12,479 bases of DNA from contig CAYYOK010000103.1 in NCBI GenBank assembly GCA_964473205.1, positions 1 to 12,479 on the forward strand. Direction: 5' to 3'. Shown here piece by piece: positions 1 through 6,911 of this stretch (position 1 is the first letter of the stretch; each line of letters begins with the position of its first letter). The stretch is from CAYMRL01 sp964473205 (lineage in GTDB: Bacteria; Deinococcota; Deinococci; Deinococcales; Trueperaceae). A model generated the notes under the pieces. It ran no database searches, was not told the DNA's origin, and worked only from the letters and a program-made list of their open reading frames with translations. The position numbers and the translations under genes were made by a program.

Positions 1-1121
1 GACCGAGCCAGCAGGCGGTTCAGCGGCTCGGACCAGCTAGCGATGACATCCGGCGGCGTGTCCCTCAGCGGGGCCATGCGCAGGTTGAGCACGAACGTGG
101 CGAGCAGGGACAGCATCCGCACCGCCCCGAAGTCGGGCATTCCCGCCCGACGATGCAGGTCGTCGAGTAGCGGATCGAAGTCGCCAGCGTAGACAGCGAG
201 CAGGAGCTGGCTGCTCCCCAGGTCACGGGCGTTCACCAGCGGGATCATCAGGGCGTCGAAGAAGAACGGCATCAGCCCGAACTGCTCGAGGTCCACGACC
301 TTGGCCCCGTCGGCCGCGACGATGATGTTGTTCCCGCACATGTCCCCATGGGACGGCACCAGCGGAGACCCACGGAGGTACGCCGCTAGCTGCTCAGAGT
401 GCCTGCCGAGGAACTCGTTGCAGGGGCCGGTCGTGAACTCCAGCCCGATACCGACGGCCTCCTGAGCCTCCGCGGCCGACATCGGGGGATGCCGCCGATC
501 CTGCGTCAACCGGCAGAGACCCGCCAAGAGCTCTCTGTACGCGAGGAACTGCGCGTCTGTCGAAGCCCGGTGCATGGGCACACCGTTGATGTACGGCGCG
601 ACCACTGCGCGCGCGTCCTCGCCGGGCTCGAACGGGACCACCGGAAGGTAGTCGGCCAGCTCCCGCTGCGAGGCCAGTGAGTCCTCCGCCCCGCCAGCAT
701 CCGTGAAGTGTGTCGTCACCTTCTTGCTGCCAGGAGCGAAAGCCAGGACGCGACCGCGCCTGCTGTCGAACAGCGCGGTGGACGAGGTGCGCGAAGACCG
801 GGCCGTCGTCCGGTGGATCGCCTGCGGGAGGGTCAGGGCGTTCCAGACGAAGGAGGTCAGCCGTGTCCACGCCCGCTCTCTCCAGCTCTGGAGGCGGAGG
901 CGGTTCGACAGCACCAGACGCAAGGCCTTCGGCCGCCTGGTCCCGATCCTCCAGGCACAGCGGCCGCTTCGCTCGATCCAGTACCAACCCGGAGCCAGCT
1001 CGAATCGCGGGTCTCGCAGGAGGACGGCGAGATCGCGCCGCCGCCTCTGCAGGCTCCTCAGCTCGGGGACGTACCCCAGGGCCCTGCGCCGGAACCGACC
1101 AAGAGCGCGGCTCACGGCCAT
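1..1121 (-). CDS. APH/choline kinase-fold phosphotransferase, C-terminus cut by window edge
   Basis: Seen: one reading frame stays open from an ATG at 1121 down to base 1 (373 codons, no stop), so the gene continues outside the window. An in-frame TGA lies just upstream at about 1229, and ATG 1121 is the first start after it. A GGAG sits 8 nt before that ATG. Residues 258-265 (HGDMCGNN) match the Brenner motif HGDxxxxN of aminoglycoside/choline kinases. VVDLE at 275-279 supplies the metal-binding Asp277. A plausible N-lobe (about 110-180) precedes these. The first 100 or so residues are Arg-rich and I cannot assign them. Family members move ATP gamma-phosphate to hydroxyls of antibiotics, choline, sugars or lipids, and the substrate here cannot be read from the sequence. 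The gene lies 109 bp downstream of the reductase gene on the same strand, so co-transcription is possible. Resistance function is not shown. Confidence 0.8.
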   Translation of the reverse strand, partial: MAVSRALGRFRRRALGYVPELRSLQRRRRDLAVLLRDPRFELAPGWYWIERSGRCAWRIGTRRPKALRLVLSNRLRLQSWRERAWTRLTSFVWNALTLPQAIHRTTARSSRTSSTALFDSRRGRVLAFAPGSKKVTTHFTDAGGAEDSLASQRELADYLPVVPFEPGEDARAVVAPYINGVPMHRASTDAQFLAYRELLAGLCRLTQDRRHPPMSAAEAQEAVGIGLEFTTGPCNEFLGRHSEQLAAYLRGSPLVPSHGDMCGNNIIVAADGAKVVDLEQFGLMPFFFDALMIPLVNARDLGSSQLLLAVYAGDFDPLLDDLHRRAGMPDFGAVRMLSLLATFVLNLRMAPLRDTPPDVIASWSEPLNRLLAR

Positions 1122-1230
1122 GGCAGGCGCTCCAGCACGTTCTGGACCGCGTCGAGCCGGCCCGCGCGAACGCGCTGGCCGCCGACCCCCGCTGAGACCG
1201 CCGAGCCTAGAGCCGTACCGTTCTCATTCG

Positions 1231-1881
1231 CTAGCTCGCCCGCTTCTCGAACCTCAGGTGCGCTACCTCGTCCCCATGCAGGACCCGCACCAGCTCGAGA
1301 CCGTGCATCGAGGTACCCACGCCCTCGAACAGCCGCGATCCTCCCCCGAGCAGCACCGGCACGACGTGAAGCTCCATCTCGTCGACGAGCCCGGCGGCGA
1401 GGTACTGTCCCGCAGCCTCCGCGCCGCCACCGATCCACACGTCCTTCGCGCCCGCCGCGCGCCTGGCCTGCTCCAGCGCGGACTCGATGCCGTCGGTCAC
1501 GAACGTGAAGGTCGTGCCGTTCTCGAACCGCATCGTCTCGCGCGGGTAGTGGGTCAGCACGAAGACCGGGTGTCTGAACGGCGGCGCCTCGCCCCACCAG
1601 CCGGCCCAGGGCTCGGCCGCGTCCCACGGACCCGGGTGACCGCCGAACATGTTGCGGCCCATGATCGTCGCGCCGACGTTCGCCGTCGACTCCTGCATGA
1701 CGCGGTCGTCCTCGCCGGTCACGCCGCCCTCGAGCCCGTGCGCCTCTCGCCAGGACTGCAGCTTGATGACCCATTGGTGCAGGTCTTCGCCGCCCTTGCC
1801 CAGAGGCTCCGCCGGGCTCTGGTCGGGCCCGGCGACGTAGCCGTCCAGCGAAACGGTGATTCCGAAACGGAGCCTGGGCAT
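1231..1881 (-). CDS. RibD C-terminal/DHFR-like family reductase
   Basis: A 216-residue protein of the dihydrofolate reductase-like family (COG0262 type, RibD C-terminal domain). Seen: the N-terminal strand FGITVSLDGYVAGPD; ATIMGRNMF near the middle (nucleotide-binding region); VFVLTHYPRE; and a C-terminal DVWIGGGAEAAGQYL then DEMELHVVPVLLGGGSRLF, the glycine-rich NADPH-site pattern of the family. The frame is open up to 1959, but ATG 1881 is preferred. It has AGGAG 6 nt upstream, and family members begin a few residues before the SLDGY motif. Members are presumed NAD(P)H-dependent reductases, and most have no known substrate. It should not be read as folA. The 188-bp gap upstream carries two related palindromes, so the gene is probably repressed by a dyad-binding regulator not encoded here. 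Confidence 0.88.
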   Translation of the reverse strand: MPRLRFGITVSLDGYVAGPDQSPAEPLGKGGEDLHQWVIKLQSWREAHGLEGGVTGEDDRVMQESTANVGATIMGRNMFGGHPGPWDAAEPWAGWWGEAPPFRHPVFVLTHYPRETMRFENGTTFTFVTDGIESALEQARRAAGAKDVWIGGGAEAAGQYLAAGLVDEMELHVVPVLLGGGSRLFEGVGTSMHGLELVRVLHGDEVAHLRFEKRAS

Positions 1882-1906
1882 GGTTCTCTCCTCGCGCGCC
1901 CCTGAG

Positions 1907-1922
1907 CTAGGCGATCGCCTAG
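1907..1922. promoter_or_regulatory. Perfect 16-bp palindrome, operator-like copy 1
   Basis: CTAGGCGATCGCCTAG is its own reverse complement. It ends 26 bp upstream of the reductase ATG at 1881, in the leader. It shares its arms with the palindrome at 1977-1992 (consensus CTrGGCrATyGCCTAG), and the centres are exactly 70 bp apart. Two near-identical dyads in one intergenic region suggest binding sites for a dimeric TetR-, MarR- or PadR-type regulator. The regulator is not identified and no such gene is in the window. Confidence 0.55.
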
Positions 1923-1956
1923 ACCCTAGCGCGGTCAGGGCGGCGTAGGGGTCGTC

Positions 1957-1978
1957 CACTTTCGGGTACCCCTAGGCT
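1957..1978. repeat. 22-bp dispersed repeat, copy A (intergenic)
   Basis: This segment, from CACTTTCGGG to CCTAGGCT, matches 12001-12022 at 20 of 22 positions; the differences are at positions 10 and 19 of the unit. It overlaps the left edge of the second palindrome. Copy B lies inside the nagA-like gene. Both are in the same orientation relative to the minus-strand genes. Such a match within 12 kb is unlikely by chance, but two copies cannot define an element. Confidence 0.4.
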
Positions 1979-1992
1979 GGGCAATTGCCTAG
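1977..1992. promoter_or_regulatory. Near-perfect 16-bp palindrome, operator-like copy 2
   Basis: CTGGGCAATTGCCTAG has one unpaired position in eight and is otherwise the same dyad as at 1907-1922. The symmetry extends outwards to 1968-2001 with three mismatches in 17 pairs, the outer arms being ACCCCTA and TAGGGGT. On the minus strand a TTGACC at 2033-2028 followed 17 nt later by GTTACC (2010-2005) is a weak candidate promoter. If it is real, this dyad would sit just past the start site. Operator role is inferred. Confidence 0.5.
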
Positions 1993-2069
1993 GGTAGGGG
2001 TGCCGGTAACCGATACTGCCCGCGCCCGGTCAAGACACCCGGAGCCCTGGGCGGCCGCAGCCTAGCTAC

Positions 2070-2426
2070 CTACCCCTGATCCATGAACCGGCGCAGCCGC
2101 TGAGCCATCACGCCCATGACGTGCAGCCCGAAGTTGGGCGACTTGCGGATGAGGTGCTTGAACCACTCGGCGTCGATCGGCTCGACGCTGGAGTCCTCGG
2201 CCGCGACGGCGTCTGCGCTGCGCGGGCGCTCGTCGACGATCGCCATCTCGCCGAAGAGGCTGCCGGGCTCCAAGGTCTCGATGATCTGGCCGTCGCGGCG
2301 GATCTCGACGCGGCCGCTCAGGACCACGTACATCTCGTTCGCAGGCTCGCCCTGCCGGAAGAGGTAGGAGCCGGCGGCCAGGGGCTTGGCCTTCGGCGAG
2401 TCCTGGAAGATCGCGAGGATGTCCAT
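2070..2426 (-). CDS. Stand-alone cyclic nucleotide-binding domain protein
   Basis: A 118-residue protein that consists of little more than one Crp/Fnr-type cNMP-binding beta-roll. Seen: the early-strand pattern GSYLFRQGEPANEMYVVLSGRVEI (residues 19-42), then the phosphate-binding cassette FGEMAIVDERPRSADAV (58-74) with the key Glu60 and Arg69, then a C-terminal helix (about residues 88-115). There is no helix-turn-helix, kinase or channel segment, so it should not bind DNA as CRP does. It may be a cAMP/cGMP sensor that acts through a partner. ATG 2426 has a near-consensus AGGAGG 4 nt upstream. It is divergent from sbcD across a short gap, and the next gene on its strand is the reductase. The partner is unknown. 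Confidence 0.87.
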   Translation of the reverse strand: MDILAIFQDSPKAKPLAAGSYLFRQGEPANEMYVVLSGRVEIRRDGQIIETLEPGSLFGEMAIVDERPRSADAVAAEDSSVEPIDAEWFKHLIRKSPNFGLHVMGVMAQRLRRFMDQG

Positions 2427-2521
2427 GCTTCCTCCTAAGCGACGGCGAGTCCTGAGACCGAGCGTCGTCCGTTGCTGCGTCTGAGCCTAGGATGCCACAG
2501 CCGAAGCCCAGAGCGCGCCGA

Positions 2522-2527
2522 TAGCGT
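2522..2527 (+). promoter_or_regulatory. Possible -10 box for leaderless sbcD transcript
   Basis: TAGCGT fits TANNNT and lies 6 nt before an in-frame ATG at 2534 that has no Shine-Dalgarno. This is the spacing of leaderless promoters known in Deinococcus and the same spacing as the antitoxin gene in this window. No recognisable -35 box is seen. If real, the sbcD product would begin at 2534, 24 residues before the family's usual start. Confidence 0.25.
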
Positions 2528-2559
2528 GCTTCAATGGCTGGGCGCATGCAGGAGCCCGA

Positions 2560-2607
2560 GAGAGGACCGGCGAGAGAACCGGTGAGAGAACCGGCGCGAG
2601 AACCCGT
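2560..2607 (+). repeat. Four 12-bp tandem repeats at the sbcD 5' end
   Basis: Units at 2560, 2572, 2584 and 2596 follow GAGAGAACCGGY with one to three changes each (for example GAGAGAACCGGT at 2572). The array ends in the GTG at 2606. In the sbcD frame it reads as Arg-Glu/Gly-Pro-Ala/Val repeats, using AGA codons that are rare elsewhere here. It could be a repeated leader or a translated N-terminal tail. The length in multiples of 12 keeps the frame whatever the copy number. Confidence 0.75.
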
Positions 2608-3760
2608 GAAGCTGCTCCACACCGCCGACTGGCACCTCGGCAAGCGGCTCCGCGACTTCCCGCTGCTGGAGGAGCAGGTCGCGGTCGTCGACCAGGTCGT
2701 GAGCTTGTCGAGGGAGCTGGCGGTGGACGCGGTGATCGTCGCCGGCGACGTGTTCGACACCTTCGTGCCCAGCGTCGAGGCCCTGCGGGTCTGGGCGTCC
2801 GCGCTGGACCGGCTGGTCGACGTGGGAACGAGCGTCTTCGTGATCCCGGGCAACCACGACCAGGCCGAGCGGCTCGGCCACATGGGCGGGCTGCTGCAGC
2901 GCGCCGGCGTCCACCTGCGAGCGGACATCGGCCAGGCGTGCGAGCCGCTGATCGTCAGGGACGTCGCCCTCTACGGCCTGCCTTTCGCGCGGGCCGCACG
3001 CGTCAGGACGCACTTCGCGCTCGACGCGCAGACTCTGCCCGACGGCGACGACTCCGGCACCCTGCGGCACCTCGTCCAGCACGTGCTAGAAGCGCATCGG
3101 CGCGAGCGGCCGCAGCTCACGCCGCTGCTGGTCGCGCACGCGTTCGTGGAGGGGAGCGGCGCCGAGGACGAGGGCGAGGACGCCATCGCCGTCGGCGGCG
3201 CGGGCGCCGTGCCCGCCGAGGTGTTCGACGGCTTCGCGTACGTCGCGCTGGGCCACGTCCACGGCCGGCGCAACCTCGCCAGCGGCCGCGTGCGCTACGC
3301 CGGCAGCCTCTACCCCACCTCGTTCGCCGAGGCTGGCCACGCCAAGAGCGTCTCGCTGGTGACGGTCGCCGGCGGCGAGGTGAGCGTGACCGAGCACGCC
3401 CTGAGGCTGCCGCGCGAGCTGCGCGTCGTCAGCGGCCTCAGCTTCGAAGAGCTGCTGGCGCAGGCCAGCGGCGAGGACGAGCTCACGCGCGGCCACTACC
3501 TGCTCGCTCGCGTCACCGACGTGGAGCCGATCGAGAACGCCGCCGCCAGGCTGCGCGCCTACTACCCGCGCTCGCTGCTCGAGCTCGGCTCGGCGACGCC
3601 GCTCGAGGCGACCTGGAGCGGCCAGGGCGACGTCCGCAGCCTCGACCCGCGCGAGGTGCTGCTCGAGTTCATCCGCGACCGCACCGGCCAGCATCCCAGC
3701 GACGCCGAGCTCGACGTCATCGACGCCGCTCTCGCCTTCGAGCCGGAGGATGGCGCATGA
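2606..3760 (+). CDS. sbcD: SbcD, Mre11-type nuclease subunit
   Basis: Nuclease subunit of the SbcCD complex, which trims DNA ends and opens hairpins with Mn2+-dependent 3'-5' exonuclease and endonuclease activity (family knowledge). Seen, numbering from GTG 2606: metallophosphoesterase motifs LHTADWHLGK (Asp8, His10), VIVAGDVFD (Asp48), VIPGNHDQ (Asn83, His84, Asp85), LLVAHAF and ALGHVHGRR, in the standard order, so the active site is complete. Length 384 residues is normal. Start: the family begins M-K-L-L-H-T-A-D-W-H, which fits GTG 2606, though only a weak GAG precedes it. In-frame ATGs at 2534 and 2546 would add 20-24 residues encoded largely by 12-bp repeats. The stop codon overlaps the ATG of a micro-ORF that leads into sbcC. 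Confidence 0.95.
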   Translation: MKLLHTADWHLGKRLRDFPLLEEQVAVVDQVVSLSRELAVDAVIVAGDVFDTFVPSVEALRVWASALDRLVDVGTSVFVIPGNHDQAERLGHMGGLLQRAGVHLRADIGQACEPLIVRDVALYGLPFARAARVRTHFALDAQTLPDGDDSGTLRHLVQHVLEAHRRERPQLTPLLVAHAFVEGSGAEDEGEDAIAVGGAGAVPAEVFDGFAYVALGHVHGRRNLASGRVRYAGSLYPTSFAEAGHAKSVSLVTVAGGEVSVTEHALRLPRELRVVSGLSFEELLAQASGEDELTRGHYLLARVTDVEPIENAAARLRAYYPRSLLELGSATPLEATWSGQGDVRSLDPREVLLEFIRDRTGQHPSDAELDVIDAALAFEPEDGA

Positions 3761-3816
3761 GGCGCCGCGGCTCGACGCCTAACCGCCCGAACCGGGCGAC
3801 GGAGGACGGCGCGTGA
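3757..3816 (+). CDS. Possible 19-aa coupling micro-ORF between sbcD and sbcC
   Basis: Reads MRRRGSTPNRPNRATEDGA then stop. Its ATG shares ATGA (3757-3760) with the sbcD stop, and its TGA shares GTGA (3813-3816) with the sbcC start. Both junctions are preceded by GGAGGA and a near-identical spacer (GGAGGAyGGCGCrTGA at 3745-3760 and 3801-3816). So ribosomes ending sbcD could re-start here and again at sbcC. It may be a translational relay rather than a functional peptide, or a remnant of a short duplication of the sbcD end. There is no homology evidence for the peptide. Confidence 0.35.
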   Translation: MRRRGSTPNRPNRATEDGA

Positions 3817-6800
3817 TCCCCGTCCGGCTCGAGCTCACGGCGTTCGGCCCGTTCGTCGAGACGCAGGTCGTCGACTTCGAGCGTCTCGGCGCCCACGGCC
3901 TGTTCCTCATCCACGGCCAGACCGGGGCCGGCAAGAGCTCGCTCCTCGACGCCCTCACCTTCGCGCTGTTCGGCGACACCTCCGGCGGCGGCCGCGACGG
4001 CGAGGACATGGTGACGTCGCTGGCCGCGGGCCGCTCGACGGCGGTGGCCCTCGAGTTCAACCACGCCGGCAGGCGCTACCGCGTCGAACGCTCGCCGCGC
4101 CACCTGCGCGCCAAGAAGCGCGGCGAGGGCTTCACCAGCGTCGCGCCCCTCGCTCATCTCTACGAGCTGCCGGGAGGGGCCGCGTCTCCCGGCGCGAGCA
4201 GCCTGAGCGGCACGCACCAGCCGAGGCTGCTGGCCGAAGGCAAGGACGCCGTCACCGCCGCCATCAAGGAGCTGCTGCACTGCGACGCCAAGCAGTTCCG
4301 CCAGACCGTCGTCCTGCCGCAGGGGCAGTTCAGGCAGGTGATCGAGGACGACGCCACGCGCCGCAGCACCCTCTCCCAGCTCTTCGACACCGGTCGCTTC
4401 AAGCGCCTGCAGGAGAGGATGACCGCCTACGCCAGGCACCTCAGGAGCGCCGTGGCCGACGCCGAGGCTTCGCTGGAGGAGTTGCGGACGGCGCGCCAGG
4501 TGCCGGACCTCGCCGGCCTGGAGGCGAAGCTGACCGCGGCCCTCGCCGACCTGGCGGCCGCCGAGGGTGCCGACGAGGCCGCCGCCGGGGCTCTCAAGCT
4601 CGCGATAGAGGCGCACACGGCCGGCAAGCGGCTGCACGCCGACTTCACGGCGCTGGCCGCCACCCGCGAGGAGCTGTCCAAGCTGGCCGGCCGAGCGCAA
4701 GAGGTCGAGGTCTGGCGCCGCCGCCTGGCCGACGACAGCCGGGCGAGAGACGCTGAGCCGGCCGTCGCCGCGTGGCGTCACGCCGTCACCGAGGCCGAGG
4801 GCCGCAGCCAGGCACTGGAACGGGCCGAGGCCGACCTGGCCGAAGCCGGCAGGCGGCGAGCGGACGCGACCGAGCTGCAGGCCGGGCACGCGTCCGGCCG
4901 CCCCCAGCGCGAGACCGCCGACGCGACGGCCAAGCACCTGGAGCTGCTGGCTCCAGACCTGCAGCGGTACGCGACCGCTCGTGCAGAGTCGGAGGCCGCC
5001 AGCGAAGCCGCGGCGGTCGCCGCCGCGGCGGAGGCGAAGGCCAGGGAGTCCCTCGACCAGCTCGGCGAGAGCCGCTCCCAGACCGAAACAGCCACCGTCA
5101 GCAAGGAAGCCGAGCTCGAGGCGCTCGGGGACACCGGAACGTCGCTGGCAGCGGCCAGCGCGCTAGCCAAGGCGGCGCGGAGCGTGCACGAAGCGCTGCG
5201 GACGCTGGGCGAGCTGGGTTCGACCGACACCGACATCGATCTGGCCGGCCTGTGGCGGCCGCTCTCGCGCGCGCTGGCGGCACGCCTCGAGCCCGGCGAG
5301 CCGTGTCCGGTCTGCGGCGCGACCGATCACCCGGGCCACGAGCACGCCACGGCCGGCGCCGGACCCTCTGCCGGACCCGACGCTCGACTCGCCGCCCGAT
5401 CCGACGCCACGCCCAGCACCAGCCCCGTAGCAGAGCTGGAGTCCGCGCTGAAGGCGGCGCAGGAGGGTCGAGTGGCGCTCGCCGCTCACAGAGCCGCCGC
5501 CGAGGAGCGCCTGCGAGCGGGACTCGCCGCAGCGGGCTGGGCCGATGCCGCGGAGGTCCCGAGCCCGGCCGAGACCACGGCCAAGCTCGAGGCGGCCGAG
5601 GCGGCGCAGCGCAGCGCGCAGCAGCTCGCCACCGACCTACGGAAGCTGCGTACCGAGCGCGAGCAGCTCGCCACTCGATCCGAAGCCGCCGCCAAGGCGT
5701 ACGCCGAGGCGGCCGCCAAGCTGCACGCCGCCGAGGTAGGCAGGGCCACGACTCAGACCAAGCTCGGCGACCTCGCCGAACGGCTCGAGCCGCGTTACCG
5801 CGAGGACCCGGCGTCGTTCGCGCTCGACCTCGACTCGGCTCGCGCGGTCGTCGCCGCCTTCGACGAGCGCGCCCGCTCGCTCGCCGAGGCCACCGCGGCC
5901 GCCGAGAGAGCCCTCGCCGCCGCCAGCGAGAAGCTTCGCCTCGCGCAGGACGAAGCCAAGACCAGCGCGACGGCAGCCGACGAGGCTCGCGCCGCCGCCG
6001 AGAAAGCCCTGAGACGCCACGGTTTCCTGGACGAGGCCGGCGCGCCGGACCCGGACGCGCAGGCGGCTGCGCTCCTGGACCCGGACAGGCGCGCAGAGCT
6101 GAGCGACGAGGTCAGGCGTCACGACGAGGCGCTGATCGCCACCAAGGCCCGCGAGCAGCAGCTCCTCACCAGCACCGAGGGCCGCGTCGAACCGGACTTA
6201 GGGACACTGCAGCACGCAGAAGACGAGGCGACGGCCGCGCGCAACGCCGCCGCCGAGGCCGCCGAGACCGCGCGACGCCTACGCGACGCGCTGCAGCTGG
6301 ACGTCGAGCGCTGGCGCAGCCTGGAGACAGCTCTCGGCGCTACGCGCGACCGGCACCGCACCGCCGAGCGCCTGGCAGACCTGACCAACGGCAAGGTCAC
6401 CGGCCAGTTCCGCCTCGACCTGGAGACCTACGTGCTGCGGCGCATCCTGACCGACGTGCTGCTGCTCGCCAACCGGCACCTCGCCGGGATGACGGGCGGC
6501 CGCTTCCAGCTCCGGCTCAACGAGAGCGAGGACGAGCTCCGCGCGAGCGGCCTGCGCCTCGACGTCGAGGACCGTCACGCCGGCGGCAGGCGGCGCAGGG
6601 TCGCGACGCTCTCAGGCGGCGAGGGGTTCCAGGCGAGCCTCGCCCTGGCGCTCGGCCTCGCCGAGACGGCGCAGCGCACCAGCGGCGCCGTCGAGATCGG
6701 GGCGCTGTTCGTCGACGAGGGGTTCGGCAGCCTGGACAGCGCCACGCTCGAGGAGGTGGTGACGATCCTGCGCCGCCTGCCCGGCGACCAGCACCGGATG

Positions 6801-6911
6801 GTCGGCGTGATCACGCACGTCGAGGCGCTCAAGGGGCGCATCACGGCACAGCTCGAGGTCGTCGGCAGCGCTGACGGCAGCGGCAGCAGCGTGAGGCATG
6901 CGTTCGGTTAG
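3813..6911 (+). CDS. sbcC: SbcC, Rad50-type SMC ATPase subunit
   Basis: 1032-residue ATPase partner of SbcD. Seen: Walker A GQTGAGKS at residues 35-42 and a long Ala/Glu-rich coiled coil broken at mid-protein by the zinc hook CPVC (Cys498, Cys501). A low-complexity Ala/Ser/Pro stretch of about 35 residues follows the hook. The returning coil leads into the ABC signature LSGGEGFQASLAL (933-945), Walker B LFVDEG with Asp968 and Glu969, the D-loop SLDSAT, and the switch His1002. Every ATPase element is present, so the gene looks intact. GTG 3813 is preferred: GGAGG lies 7 nt upstream and the N-terminus I-P-V-R-L-E-L-T-A-F-G-P-F is typical. Two ATP-bound heads clamp DNA and gate the SbcD nuclease (family knowledge). 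The nested minus-strand and +1-frame open frames here are GC-driven shadows. Confidence 0.97.
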   Translation: MIPVRLELTAFGPFVETQVVDFERLGAHGLFLIHGQTGAGKSSLLDALTFALFGDTSGGGRDGEDMVTSLAAGRSTAVALEFNHAGRRYRVERSPRHLRAKKRGEGFTSVAPLAHLYELPGGAASPGASSLSGTHQPRLLAEGKDAVTAAIKELLHCDAKQFRQTVVLPQGQFRQVIEDDATRRSTLSQLFDTGRFKRLQERMTAYARHLRSAVADAEASLEELRTARQVPDLAGLEAKLTAALADLAAAEGADEAAAGALKLAIEAHTAGKRLHADFTALAATREELSKLAGRAQEVEVWRRRLADDSRARDAEPAVAAWRHAVTEAEGRSQALERAEADLAEAGRRRADATELQAGHASGRPQRETADATAKHLELLAPDLQRYATARAESEAASEAAAVAAAAEAKARESLDQLGESRSQTETATVSKEAELEALGDTGTSLAAASALAKAARSVHEALRTLGELGSTDTDIDLAGLWRPLSRALAARLEPGEPCPVCGATDHPGHEHATAGAGPSAGPDARLAARSDATPSTSPVAELESALKAAQEGRVALAAHRAAAEERLRAGLAAAGWADAAEVPSPAETTAKLEAAEAAQRSAQQLATDLRKLRTEREQLATRSEAAAKAYAEAAAKLHAAEVGRATTQTKLGDLAERLEPRYREDPASFALDLDSARAVVAAFDERARSLAEATAAAERALAAASEKLRLAQDEAKTSATAADEARAAAEKALRRHGFLDEAGAPDPDAQAAALLDPDRRAELSDEVRRHDEALIATKAREQQLLTSTEGRVEPDLGTLQHAEDEATAARNAAAEAAETARRLRDALQLDVERWRSLETALGATRDRHRTAERLADLTNGKVTGQFRLDLETYVLRRILTDVLLLANRHLAGMTGGRFQLRLNESEDELRASGLRLDVEDRHAGGRRRRVATLSGGEGFQASLALALGLAETAQRTSGAVEIGALFVDEGFGSLDSATLEEVVTILRRLPGDQHRMVGVITHVEALKGRITAQLEVVGSADGSGSSVRHAFG

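Noticed and set aside
394..987. 197-codon minus-strand open frame
   Set aside because: Out-of-frame shadow of the kinase gene, whose true frame carries HGDxxxxN and stays open across the whole stretch.
1122..1230. Short open frame ending in a TGA that overlaps the kinase start region
   Set aside because: Its only plausible start gives about eight codons, and it has no Shine-Dalgarno of its own.
703..1905. 400-codon plus-strand open frame over the kinase and reductase genes
   Set aside because: Antisense to two genes with clear family motifs; Arg-rich composition without recognisable domains.
1911..1918. GCGATCGC, the HIP1 palindrome of cyanobacteria
   Set aside because: It is a single occurrence explained as the core of the larger 16-bp palindrome; nothing else here looks cyanobacterial.
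2062..2928. 288-codon minus-strand open frame spanning the cNMP gene and the sbcD start
   Set aside because: Overlaps two well-supported genes in the wrong frame or strand; Ser/Arg-rich without motifs.
3717..4937. 406-codon minus-strand open frame over the sbcD/sbcC junction
   Set aside because: Antisense shadow of sbcC; the composition is biased and no start signal or motif is seen.
4772..6874. 700-codon plus-strand open frame inside sbcC
   Set aside because: It is Arg/Gly/Pro-rich, has no domain pattern, and lies in the +1 frame of the intact sbcC coding sequence, as expected in high-GC DNA.
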